A stretch of 64,000 nucleotides of DNA, taken from the NCBI RefSeq assembly GCF_965363235.1, contig NC_134841.1:64315078-64379077 (forward strand), read 5' to 3'. Each line of letters opens with the position of its first letter. Position 1 is the first letter of the stretch. The notes beneath the pieces were generated by a model. That model searched no databases. It was not told where the DNA came from and worked only from the letters and a program-made list of their open reading frames with translations. Shown one piece after another: positions 47,301 through 56,199 of this stretch. This stretch comes from Mytilus galloprovincialis. Taxonomy: Eukaryota > Mollusca > Bivalvia > Mytilida > Mytilidae. Position numbers and translations under genes: made by a program.

Positions 47301-50300
47301 ATAACAATATTCAGCCTTTTCATTTCTATAAGGGTTAATGACTTGACCCTGTAGGGTGTTTATTTAGCAATATGATTGCATAGACATTTAAATTTATAAT
47401 TCACATAAACACTGGTATAAAATGCATTTTTTTTTTAAAGTTTGGATAGTTGAAACAACACATGGAAATTAACAAGGTATTAATAATCCTAAAATATTCA
47501 AATTTTGTATTCTGCCTACATAGAAGTAGTGGAGAAAAGAATGAAATTGAATTTTCAATCTTCTAGAAACATGACTCTCAATGGTTATCTGTATAAAATG
47601 TATATATTTAGCTATAATACTATGAAACTACAACAAGACTTTACTATTTTGTGTTAAAATAAGCTTAAAAAGTCTTATTGCCCAGTATTACCCAGTAATA
47701 CCAATTTCTGGGAGTATTGCCCAGCCCGGGAAAACCCGGGAATTCCCGCCTGGGTTTTCCCGGGCGGGTAATAATTTGCCAACCAGGTTAAGTACTAAGG
47801 GAAAACAAAAGGCTAAGCAGTAGCTGGAAAAAACAAAATGAAGAAAAAAATAGTAAATTTTACTCACATTAAAAAATTCTGAACTATATCCTGTCAGTAT
47901 AACTGGTATGGCTTCAAACAAACACTAATTAAAATAGTAGAGGAGATTCTATATAAAGTTTGTTACCTGATAAAATGTTTGACAACAAATAAAAGAGAAG
48001 AGATCAGTAATTTTGTGATGAATAATTTCGGTAAGGATTAAAGATGGCAGTGTCAACAATATTTGTTTAAGTTTGTGATTTTGTTAGAAAGGTGAGATAC
48101 ATCTGTGTTAACAGTTCATTGTGATATTGAAGCCAACATTAAGATTTGCATGGAAAATTATTTAAATCACCACTTTAGAATCTGAAGGATTTTTTTTTTT
48201 TTACCCCAAATCAAATTAATGTCACATCATTGGCTTAAGAATTAGAGCCAGTAACCCCAAAAGGGTTAAAACAGCACTGAAAAGGTGTATTTTGTAAAAT
48301 TCAATTATTTGGATAAATTTTATGACCATGTATTGCTAAATGTATTATTTTTGTAAGAATAATTAGATTATTAAACATCAGCTTCATATATATTAGCTTG
48401 AAATAGGAATAAATTTAATTTTAGTCAAATTTTTCCAGAAATTTTTTTCTTTTTTTTAAACTTTTATTTTTTTAGATTAGCTGCCACCCTTTCCCCAGAA
48501 AAAAAAATTGTTGAAGAGAAAAGAATAACGTTTAAAAAGAGAAAAATTCAGCAAAAATATGTGTGAGCGAGGGGTGACACCACTTTTTTTTAAAACTGTC
48601 ATTCATGATGCAAAATTAAGCAAAAAAATATGTTTTTATCAAAACTATCCTACATTTATGAAGTCACAAATACATCACTAATGAGGCAATTTGTGGAATT
48701 TTACAATAGGACATTTAAACATGTGTTTTCATTGAATTTTATAATATTATTTCAGATTATTTATTTTTAATTTTTAAGGGCACAATTATTTATGAACCAA
48801 CTTGTTAAGGAAGTTTTTAATCAAGTACGTCTTGGTGTATACTTTTGAAAATATTACCCATAGTGCATTAGATTCTGGAACAGCAAGTTACTCAGGCGAA
48901 GATAAATTCTTTGTCTGTAGACATTTGTCTAAGGGCATCTTAGTATATTGTAACAAGCTTTGTTATAACAATGTTTAAATGAATTAACTTAACTTTTTCA
49001 GGTATGTTACTTGGAGAAGTGATTAAACATGAACATGTGTCAAAGCTTGCCTTGTCTTATTACCTTGGTTGGTGTACATTGTTATTGATATTGGTAGCAG
49101 TGACCTACTATACAATATTACTGATAGGATTGGACCCATTCTGGTCTATAGCTAAAGCAGTTAAATGGTGTGCCAACCCAGACTGGGTACATCCAGATAC
49201 GTCATTATTCTTCAGTATAGATAGAGATATATCAACATTATCAGGTAATATGTAGTAAACAATATAAGGTCATTGTTATAATTTGAATTTTTATGCCCCA
49301 CCTACGATAGTAGAGGGGCATTATGTTTTCTGGTCTGTACGTCCGTTCGTCCGTCCGTCTGTTCATTCATCCGTCCGTTCGTCCCACTTCAGGTTAAAGT
49401 TTTTGGTCAATGTTGTTTTTGATGAAGTTGAAGTCCAATCAACTTTAAGCTTAGTACACATATTCCCCATGATATGATCTTTCTAATTGTATTGCCAAAT
49501 TAAAGTTTTGACCCCAATTGCACGGTCCACTAAACATAGAAAATGATAGTGCAAAGTTCAGGTTAAAGTTTTGGGTCAAGGTAGTTTTTGATGAAGTTGA
49601 AGTCCAATCAACTTGAAACTTAGTACACATGTTCCCTATGATATGATCTTTCTAATTTAAATGCCAAATTAGAGTTTTGACCCCAATTTCATGGTCCACT
49701 GAACATGGAAAATAATAGTGCGAGTGGGGCATCCGTGTACTATGGACACACACTTGTTTTTTTTAAAGGATGCTTAGAAACTTAGAAATGGCAAGATTCA
49801 CTGTTCCCCAAAACTCTTTTCTTCTGAATACAAAATAATTGGGGTTTTTTTTGCTGCTACAAATGGCTACGATTACATAAACTGAAAGGATTAATTTTCA
49901 TCCCAAAACAAACCAAAGAATATGTAGAAAAGTGAGGTGACATGAAATCAACATTGCACAAAAAAATACCTCTGCTACTATTTTTGGGGAATAAAGACAT
50001 CAGGCAATGTTTTAGTGTACTTTGCTACAGTACTATTGACATAGGACATATAAGACTTTAGATCCTAGTATTATTGAATGATTGGTGTTTTGTTTTATGT
50101 TCAGTGGCAAATATAACAGACAATTTGAGGACAAGAACTAAATGATAAGAGACAATGTAGACTTTTAAACATTAAGTCATCAGGTACCAGTCTCCACATC
50201 ACTTTAAGAAATAAAGTATAACATAATCACAATTTAACTAACTTGGTTTGAAGTGAGAAACACATTTCACAATTAGACTGTCAATGCAATTTATACAATT

Positions 50301-51279
50301 CGCTGTTTCAGAATCTATTGCATTCTTGGTAATATTTTCAAAAGCATACACCAATTTAGCAAAACAATGTAATTAGTATAAAACATTTTAAACAATACAA
50401 ATTCAACCAATAAAGTAATGTTCTTTTCATATTGGTGTACCAACAATGAGATTACCCTTAGTCCTTTAGATTCTGAAGATTGATTTGAATAGTGAGGGTT
50501 GTTAATATTTGTACAAAAATAGATTTTGCTGAAAATTCATTGCAACAATGCAATGTATGGTCATGTATTTAAGGAATGACTGTAATATTTTTTCTGTCTA
50601 TGAAGAAATAACATTAAAAATTTGGTGCACACTAAATAATGCGCGTAGCGGGTTATTTAACAGTGTGCACCACATTTTTTATGTTATTTCGAATAGACAG
50701 AAAAAATATTACAGTCATTTCTTATAATTTAATTCTAAATTTCATTTTAAACCGTAGAAAACCATGAAAAAAACGTTGATGACGTCTCGGTCACATGACT
50801 AAATTATGTCTATGGGCTCATAACAAAATAACGTCAGCCAATCAGAAGACGCGTTACATCCAAAATTTAATTATATCTTGATAGTAAATATTCTTAAAAG
50901 AAGCTAGACCTGTTAATTTTGTTTCACCATTTTCCCGAAGGCATTTCAAAAATGATTTTTTTGGCAATTTTTAAATTATAAGAGAAAATTATAATCTTGC
51001 TATCTCTGTTTTTCAGGTTTTGGAGTCAGTTTGTACCTAGCTAAACATCTGAAAGTAGATAGCGAGTTAAGAAATCCCATGGTTAAATGTCTCCAGATTA
51101 TACTGAGTATAGCAGTTACATTGACAATGGAGTCATATAAAATCCCTCATCAAAATGAACTTATATTCTACATCGGAGGATTCGTCAAATTTTTCTCCAT
51201 GGTCAATATTGTTGTTGTTGTTATACCATATTGTTTGAAAAAATGTTTTCAACCTGTTGAAAGAATAAAAAATTCATAA
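41295..51279 (+). CDS. G6PC: Glucose-6-phosphatase catalytic subunit, complete, seven coding exons
   Basis: Hydrolyses glucose-6-phosphate to glucose in the endoplasmic reticulum, the last step of gluconeogenesis and glycogen breakdown. Join of 41295-41399, 41818-41975, 42369-42481, 43859-43946, 45396-45514, 49002-49244 and 51017-51279. The total of 1089 nt gives 362 residues, close to vertebrate G6PC (about 357). The phosphatase signature is complete: K87-x6-R94-P95, P-S-G-H at 128-131, and S-R177-x5-H183 followed by F-P-H-Q. By analogy the nucleophile is H183 and H131 the proton donor. Several hydrophobic helices are spread along the chain. The C-terminus ends R-I-K-N-S, a weak match to a KKxx-type ER retrieval signal. 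Vertebrate G6PC has five coding exons, so two extra introns are present. All introns are GT-AG except intron 3, which reads GC-AG. Confidence 0.93.
41818..41975 (+). CDS. G6PC: G6PC exon 2
   Basis: Acceptor TTTTGGCAG; encodes D-P-R-Y-A-F-L-I-Y-F-P-L and the K-W that begins the first phosphatase motif. Donor GTAGGT, phase 2. Confidence 0.9.
42369..42481 (+). CDS. G6PC: G6PC exon 3
   Basis: Acceptor CTTTTCAG; encodes I-L-H-G-E-R-P-Y-W-W and ends C-E-T-G-P-(G). The only donor that keeps frame is CAG|GCATGT, a GC donor, phase 1. Confidence 0.88.
43500..43690 (-). repeat. Dispersed mussel repeat in G6PC intron 3
   Basis: The minus strand reads AGTTTGACTGTCCCTTTGGT and GTGGGGTTCGTGTTGC, the family of 16850-17030 and 39345-39530. 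Confidence 0.65.
43859..43946 (+). CDS. G6PC: G6PC exon 4
   Basis: Acceptor TTTTCTAG; encodes S-P-S-G-H-A-M with the catalytic PSGH motif. Donor GTACCA, phase 2. A MITE begins 21 bp into the next intron. Confidence 0.9.
43967..44175. repeat. 209 bp MITE with TACTGTAAATTCAGAAATTA ends in G6PC intron 4
   Basis: TACTGTAAATTCAGAAATTA at the left and TAATTTCTGAATTTACAGTA at the right are exact reverse complements, with TGCG/CGCA motifs following inside. I recognise the end sequence as a widespread animal MITE type. It lies only 21 bp from the exon 4 donor. Confidence 0.85.
44208..44577 (-). repeat. Dispersed repeat, right arm of inverted pair
   Basis: The minus strand carries the full family block. 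Its 44305-44577 part mirrors 40636-40917 with few differences. Contains GAGACAACTCTCCATCCAAA and the GGTGTCAGTGCCAATG edge of the ATCATACCACATCTT family. Confidence 0.75.
44580..45390. other. G6PC intron 4, remainder, no gene seen
   Basis: AT-rich intron sequence without supported features. Confidence 0.4.
45396..45514 (+). CDS. G6PC: G6PC exon 5
   Basis: Acceptor AATTACAG; encodes the S-R-L-F-I-A-T-H-F-P-H-Q active-site segment. Donor GTTAGT, phase 1. Confidence 0.9.
45548..45960 (+). repeat. Dispersed GGCCCCACTATACC/AGAGGGGTCATT repeat in G6PC intron 5
   Basis: Starts ATGGCCCCACTATACCAGAG and contains two diverged internal units, each ending ...GAGTTATGTCCCTTTA (45770 and 45892). The architecture resembles the repeat at 49290-49755, a family frequent in molluscs. 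Confidence 0.5.
45965..46755. other. G6PC intron 5, no gene seen
   Basis: No supported feature. Confidence 0.4.
46767..47784. mobile_element. 1.0 kb hAT-like non-autonomous element in G6PC intron 5
   Basis: Left end CAGGGTTGGCAAAAACCCGG; right end CCCGGGCGGGTAATAATTTGCCAACC. Both ends carry reiterated ACTGGGAAATACTGGG / CCCAGTATTACCCAG words. Flanks TGGTTAAG (46759-46766) and AGGTTAAG (47785-47792) match at 7 of 8 bases, fitting the 8 bp duplication of hAT elements, as does the CAGGG tip. No transposase frame; the interior is AT-rich. Confidence 0.7.
47800..48995. other. G6PC intron 5, remainder, no gene seen
   Basis: No supported feature; simple T-rich runs only. Confidence 0.4.
49002..49244 (+). 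CDS. G6PC: G6PC exon 6
   Basis: Acceptor CTTTTTCAG; two hydrophobic helices plus the W-C-A-N-P-D-W-V-H segment conserved in G6PC. Donor GTAATA, phase 1. Confidence 0.9.
49290..49760 (+). repeat. Mollusc ATGCCCCACCTACGATAG repeat with a tandem 169 bp pair, G6PC intron 6
   Basis: Begins ATGCCCCACCTACGATAGTA, then a CCGT(T/C)CGTCC-rich stretch. Two tandem units of about 169 bp follow (49391-49559, 49560-49728), both with TTTTTGATGAAGTTGAAGTC. The end is GAGTGGGGCATCCGTGTACT. GCCCCAC at one end and GTGGGGC at the other are inverted tips. Confidence 0.7.
49765..50570. other. G6PC intron 6, no gene seen
   Basis: No supported feature. Confidence 0.4.
50574..50721. repeat. 148 bp hairpin MITE in G6PC intron 6
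   Basis: Left GAATGACTGTAATATTTTTT... and right ...AAAAAATATTACAGTCATTTC pair over about 60 bp, including GTCTAT, AAATAACAT and GTGCACACT. A small GC-rich loop (GCGCGTAGCGGG) lies in the centre. Same design as 2507-2653 and 4147-4292, with a different sequence. Confidence 0.8.
51017..51279 (+). CDS. G6PC: G6PC exon 7
   Basis: Acceptor TTTTTCAG; encodes G-F-G-V-S-L and two C-terminal helices, stop TAA at 51277-51279. A possible AATAAA polyadenylation signal is at 51971-51976, about 690 bp downstream. Confidence 0.9.
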
Positions 51280-51284
51280 TTGAC

Positions 51285-52060
51285 CAAGTGTTGTGTATAA
51301 ACATCAGTGGCGGTTCCAGGGGTTAGAAACTCTTTTTTTGGACGATCAATGCAATTGAATTATGAGTTAAGGATTGCATAAAATGCTACCAAAACATTTA
51401 CATTACTGGCTTGATATTATTACTTCAAGACATTTTATCTACCTAATACCTAGGGTTTTTTAACAACATTAGTGCATGAGAAGAACATTCTTCTGCAACA
51501 TCAATAGGCGTCTTTTCCTTTCCTATATTTTCTTCCAATTATACCAATCAAGAAAAACTCAAATTACCATACTCCATCCAATTTTTAACTATATTAAGTT
51601 ACAATGACCCTACATTTTGACAACTTGACTAATACTGTAATGCACGGATATTCGACATTTAGTGAATATGCCTGCTGGAAGACTCATGGTTATGGCTATG
51701 TTATATCATTGTGATGACAATGGGGTTTTTTTTAATGTTATATTTTCTGACACTATTTTTGTTGCTTGACTGGTCAAAAGGGCCATGTAAGCTACCAGTA
51801 TTGCCATCACTTGGCGTATGTTGACATTGTAAACTTTTAAACTTTTATAAAGATGTTCTGTTTTGATACTACTGAAACAATTTCAGCAAAACGTTTGTTT
51901 GATCTTTAGCGTAACTAGTTAAAAGTTTGTTGTTTTTTCGTCAGTCAACAAACATTGCCACCATGGCAAAAATAAAACATAAAGAGGAAAGATGCATTTA
52001 TTGTCTTATATCTTGAAAACTACAATAAGTTAGAACAAAAAACAAACAAAAAACTTACAG
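51285..52060. other. 3' flank of G6PC, no further gene seen
   Basis: Contains the presumed 3' UTR. A lone CAGTGGCGGTTCCAGGGG at 51306 resembles the tip of the CAGGGGCGGATCCAG elements, but no partner end was found. Confidence 0.4.
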
Positions 52061-52062
52061 GT

Positions 52063-52106
52063 GTGTCACTGATGAGTCTTATGTAGACGAAACGCGCGTC
52101 TGGCGT
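52063..52106 (+). ncRNA. Type I hammerhead ribozyme 1
   Basis: Stem I 5' GTGTCA, core CTGATGA (52069-52075), stem II GTC/GAC with loop TTATGTA, GAAA (52089-52092), minimal palindromic stem III ACGCGCGT, cleavage triplet GTC (cut after 52100), stem I 3' TGGCGT. Every conserved position is present. The two-base stem III loop is typical of hammerheads thought to work as dimers. Confidence 0.85.
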
Positions 52107-52398
52107 ACTAAATTATAATCCTGGTACCTTTGTTAACTATTTACACCACTGGGTCGATGCCTCTGCTGGTGGATGTTTCACCCCCGAGGGTATCACCAGC
52201 CCAGTAGTTAGCACTTCGGTGTTGACATGAATATCAATTATGTGGTCATTTTTATAAATTTCCTGTTTACAAAACTTTGAATTTTTCGAAAAACTAAGGA
52301 TTTTCTTATCCTAGGCATTGATTACCTTAGCCGTATTTGGCACAACTTTTTGGAATTTTGGATCTTTTTTTGTTTGGTTTATAACTATTTTGATATGA

Positions 52399-52442
52399 GC
52401 GTCACTGATGAGTCTTATGTAGACGAAACGCACGTCTGGCGT
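52399..52442 (+). ncRNA. Type I hammerhead ribozyme 2
   Basis: Stem I GCGTCA/TGGCGT, core CTGATGA (52405-52411), stem II GTC/GAC, GAAA, stem III ACGCACGT, cleavage triplet GTC (cut after 52436). The distance to the first cut site is 336 bp. The stem III palindrome is broken by one G-to-A change, but the three base pairs remain. Confidence 0.85.
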
Positions 52443-52913
52443 ACTAAATTATAATCCTGGTACCTTTGATAACTAATTAATGCTTAGAATGCTAAGATCT
52501 ACCAACTTTCTGTTAGCAGCAAAATTATCTGATTATTCCTCAAGGAGTTATAGTCTTTGAATGATTAGATCTGACACAAATGTCAATATAACCATTTCTA
52601 TCAAATAACTACTTATTGGAGTATAGGAGTTATTGCTCTTAAAAAATGAGGGTTTTACACATTTTTCGAGTACCTTGTTTTGCTTCTAATGTGTTAACAG
52701 CAAAATTATCAGTATATAATTCAAGTTCTATAAGAATGTCATTAAGACCGACCCCATTTGCTCAGGACCCCTTATAGTAGTGATTCGGACTGATTCCCCT
52801 AAAATTATGAATGTTGGCCTATTATTACATTGAAATGTTTTTATATGTCCCATCTAAGAGTGTTTGTAAATGTGTGCACACAATATGTGCAAAGAATATC
52901 ACAGAAAAGGGGT

Positions 52914-53055
52914 TATCATAAAGTGGGTGATAGAAATAAAAGACGTCTTGACTATTTGATAGATGTATTAGAAAAGCATAGTAACACGTCAAGGTGACGT
53001 GACGTTACATAAAGCGCGGTACATCGTAAACGTCCAGTGTGAGGTATTTACAATA
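52914..53055 (-). repeat. BEL/Pao 3' LTR
   Basis: 142 bp, begins TATCATAAAGTGGG and ends TATTTACAATA in plus orientation. It differs from the 5' LTR at only a few positions (for example ACATCGTAAA against ACATAGTAAA), so the insertion is not ancient. Confidence 0.88.
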
Positions 53056-53225
53056 TACTGGGGGCCGCACAAAAGTGAAATTAGCAAAAAATTACTAAAT
53101 TACATTGAATTTAGCCATTAAGAAAATAAAATAACTGAAAACTTTAAGCATTTCTCAAATGAATTAATGTCCATGAAAAACTAAATTGAATCTCGCTATT
53201 AACACATTTAAAGTCTTTGTATAAT

Positions 53226-55938
53226 TCACTTAGTCCATTTCTTTATCTTCTCCATGGCAACCATTTTAGCTTTGCGACATGTTTTAGATGCACAGTCTGA
53301 ATTGTCATTATCGCTATTCAAACTAACTTCAAGTGGGTATAGTTTTGTGATCGGACTCGATGTTAGTCCATTTTTGGTCCGTATGACGGTAGATCTTGCT
53401 AGTCCGTCTCCTCCTACATGGAGTTTTTCGACAACGGCTAGTGTCCATTTGATCCTCTGCGAATCTTCATAGATTTGTACCACGTCTCCTATGCTGACCA
53501 ACTGTTTATTGTTCCCTGTATTGCGATGATATTCTCGAAGAGCTGTTAAATACTCATGTTTCCATTTATACCAAAAACTTTGAATAATCTGTGTTTTCAT
53601 CTTAAACAGTTTATTCGTAGATTTATGTGTCATACCATTTTGTGAAGGTTCCAATTGCTGATTCGTAGGGTAAGGTAGTGATGTTATTCTACGTCCGTAA
53701 AGTAAGTGGGACGGGGTGAGCGGTTCATCTAATGGGTCGGATGATACATATGTTAAAGGTCTGTCGCAGCGAATTAATTTGTCTTTAGCTATGTATAATT
53801 TGAGTTGTTTGACAAGGTTGTGTTTTTCCCCCTCTCCTGTTTGCAAATCTTGAATGATTTCTGAATAATGCTTTTTCTGTGTGTATTGTATCCACGTTAT
53901 AGATGCGTTTTGTATTTCGATCGTGTTTAACATCCTGTTTGTATAGCTCGTGTTCTACAGTTTGTAATAAATCTTCTCAAGTAAGCAGTAATTCGAAGAA
54001 GTTTCTTGAATGAGTTGAATTTATTCAAATCGATGACATTTCCGATCCCTTGTATCATGTGTATAGTAAATTTGTTCTGTGTAGCTTGTACGGTATCTAC
54101 TACGACTTCTTGCTGTGCAATAGTGGATAAAACTATTGCTTCATCTGTGTGCCATTCTGGCCAACTATCTTCTTCTGTGAGCCAACCTGGGCCATGCATC
54201 CAAAGTCTGCATGTTGTCTTTGAACTTGTCTATGGTTATCCCTCTTGACAGTAAATCAGCCGGATTTGACTCACTTGAACAGTATCGCCAAGTCAACTCT
54301 TCTGTTAGCTCTGTAATTTCTTTAACGCGGTTTGAAATAAATGGTTTTAAAGTTTTCTTTGAACTTAACCAGGTCAAAACTATCTGGCTATCACTCCATA
54401 AAACTGCACGGGTTATCTGCAAAGTGTTCCTAATGTGTGCTAAAAGTCTGCTTCCAATTAATACTGCAGCCATCAATTCTAACAGGGGCGGATGCAGGAA
54501 TTTTCGAAAGGGGGGGGGGGTGCTAACCCAGGGCACCCAGGGCAAAGGGGGGTGCAAAACATATGTCCCGATACAAATGCATTGATCGGCAAAAATAAAG
54601 GGGGGGTGCGCACCCCCGGAACCCCCCCCCCCCTGGATCCGCCACTGTCTAATCTGGGTATTGTCAGTTGTTTCAGAGGTGCTACTCTGTTCTTTGTCAT
54701 TATTAAAGAACTTTTTCCGTTTGCGACAATGTACGCGCATGCGCCGTAGGCTTTCATACTAGAGTCCGTGAATACATGAATAACGTTGTCGTTGTTTGTA
54801 CCTGAACTTTCATCAAAATAATGTCGGGGTACAACTGTCTTTGTGGCTTCCTGTATATCCTTTCTGATATTCACCCATTCTGTGATCGTTGAGTCAGGTA
54901 GTAATTCGTCCCAGTTAAAGTTTTTCTCCCATATGTTTTGCATTAACATTTTACTGCGGACGGTTATAGGGCTTAATATTCCTAGCGGGTCATAAATCCT
55001 TGATGATTGTCTTAGTACTTCGCGTTTTGTTATTAGTTCTGATGTATCCAGATTAGGCGTAACGAATCCTAATGTGTCACTGGTTGTATCCCATCGTAAT
55101 CCTAAGATTTTGATTAGTTGATCTTTGTCTATAACGTTTTCGGTTCTTGCTAATACTTGTAATAGTTGACTGTTCGAGGCCCATGAGCGCAAATTAAATC
55201 CTCCATCTGCAAATAAACTACGAACGAGTTTAAAGTATTTCAACAGTTCTTCTTCTGATTCAAAGCTTGATACAATGTTATCTACATATAAATCTTTGGT
55301 AAGTTTTTCCGTGAAATCAAATGGATTGTTATTCAAGTGCTTTGATAATACGGCGTTCAATATAAATGGCGAGCATGTAGCACCAAATAGTACGGACTTG
55401 AATCTGTATGTTGTTAAATCGCTGTTTGGGTCTGTTGGTTTACTCAACCAGAAAAACCTAGTTACGTCCCGGTCCTCAATGTCCAGTCCAACATTTAGAA
55501 ACGCCTTTTCGATGTCTGTAGATACTGCATACCTATTCAAGCGGAATCTGAGTAATATGGCAGTGACTTCATTTAATTTAGGCGGTACATTCAGTAAGCA
55601 GTCATTCAAGCTAGCACTATCTGGTGTCTGTTTGCAACTACAATCATATACGATCCTGATTGGCGTCGTGACTGAATCCTTCTTTACTGGGTGATGTGGT
55701 ATGTAATGCAGCTTGATATTTGGTTTGATTTCTTCGTTATCAACCCTCTCAATGAACCCTCGCTTTTCCTGCTCATCATGTTCTCTAAAGTTCTTTTCTT
55801 CTGAGTGACTACTTCTAATAATGTTGAAATTTCCTCATAATCCGCTTCGGAACTTTGTTGAATTTCTTCAAATTTCTTCAGGAGTTTCGTTACTGCACCT
55901 TTGTGTCCCGCTCGGACGGCTTTCATCTTCGTATCCAT
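53226..55938 (-). pseudogene. BEL/Pao gag-pol pseudogene (gag N-terminus, reverse transcriptase, RNase H, integrase end)
   Basis: In minus order: a gag N-terminal fragment (55938 to about 55770, begins M-D-T-K-M-K-A-V) runs abruptly into pol at about 55770. Pol contains H-Y-I-P-H-H-P-V-K-K, a reverse transcriptase part with S-T-D-I-E-K-A-F-L-N and a DNI motif (D-L-Y-V-D-N-I-V, replacing YxDD as is usual in BEL/Pao), then V-F-T-D-S-S of the Pao-type domain. After the nested element it resumes with RNase-H-like S-D-S-Q-I-V-L-T-W-L, then an integrase-side segment (about 54199-53760) and the integrase C-terminal part to 53226 (P-L-T-P-S-H-L-L-Y-G-R-R). The integrase core is missing near 53765, and a frameshift lies near 53930. 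Non-functional. Confidence 0.85.
54483..54647. repeat. 165 bp MITE nested in BEL/Pao pol, with perfect target duplication
   Basis: Ends CAGGGGCGGATGCAGG and CCTGGATCCGCCACTG are imperfect inverted repeats. TCTAA flanks both sides (54478-54482, 54648-54652). It splits the pol codons of P-R-L-E-L-M-A-A. The interior is dominated by G runs at the left (11 or more) and C runs at the right. Same end type as 36829-37360. Confidence 0.85.
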
Positions 55939-55947
55939 TTCCCTTTT

Positions 55948-55960
55948 GGTTACGGCACCA
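55948..55960 (-). promoter_or_regulatory. BEL/Pao primer-binding site
   Basis: The minus strand reads TGGTGCCGTAACC three bases inside the 5' LTR, the position where tRNA-primed minus-strand synthesis starts in LTR retrotransposons. The TGGTGCCGT-ACC form is common in BEL/Pao elements. Confidence 0.7.
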
Positions 55961-55963
55961 TAA

Positions 55964-56105
55964 TATCATAAAGTGGGTGATAGAAATAAAAGACGTCTTG
56001 ACTATTTGATAGATGTATTAGAAAAGCATAGTAACACGTCAAGGTGACGTGACGTTACATAAAGCGCGGTACATAGTAAACGTCCAGTGTGCGGTATTTA
56101 CGATA
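55964..56105 (-). repeat. BEL/Pao 5' LTR
   Basis: 142 bp copy of the 3' LTR; shares GTGATAGAAATAAAAGACGT and AACACGTCAAGGTGACGTGA. Adjoins the primer-binding site at 55948-55960. Confidence 0.88.
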
Positions 56106-56199
56106 GGGGTGTTGCTGTACTTAGGATGTACTTTTTTAGAAAATCGACGAGACGTTCTTTGACATAAATAACCCTTGTTCATCAACTTTCTGCCCAGAC

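Larger units (their letters stand above)
52063..52480 (+). repeat. Tandem hammerhead-ribozyme repeat (retrozyme-like or Penelope terminal repeat dimer)
   Basis: Two complete hammerhead ribozymes (52063-52106 and 52399-52442) bracket one 336 bp unit. The unit contains CACTGGGTCGATGCCTCTGC, GAGGGTATCACCAGCCCAGT and CCGTATTTGGCACAAC. After the second ribozyme the sequence CTAAATTATAATCCTGGTAC is repeated, so the array is slightly more than one unit. No coding sequence adjoins. Related copies are at 18705, 20165 (minus), 25742 and 29230. Hammerheads in Penelope-like elements and in small circular-RNA retrozymes of mussels are established; which of the two this is cannot be decided from sequence alone. 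Confidence 0.85.
52914..56105 (-). mobile_element. BEL/Pao LTR retrotransposon relic, internally deleted, with both LTRs and target duplication
   Basis: Identical-length 142 bp direct repeats (52914-53055, 55964-56105) flank pol sequence on the minus strand. GGGGT lies directly outside both (52909-52913, 56106-56110), a perfect 5 bp target duplication. The minus-strand sequence next to the 5' LTR is TGGTGCCGTAACC, a typical primer-binding region. At 3.2 kb it is about half of a full BEL/Pao element: most of gag, protease and the start of reverse transcriptase are missing, and so is the integrase core. A 165 bp element is nested in pol. Not capable of autonomous movement. Confidence 0.9.

Noticed and set aside
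49004-49255. Independent 83-codon gene
   Set aside because: It is exon 6 of the glucose-6-phosphatase gene reading into its intron.
51306-51323. CAGTGGCGGTTCCAGGGG as one end of a transposon
   Set aside because: No partner inverted end was found nearby, so only a fragment can be claimed.
53254-55694. Several plus-strand frames (53254, 54006, 54211, 54492, 55275)
   Set aside because: They are shadows of the minus-strand BEL/Pao pol sequence or translate the G/C-run nested element.
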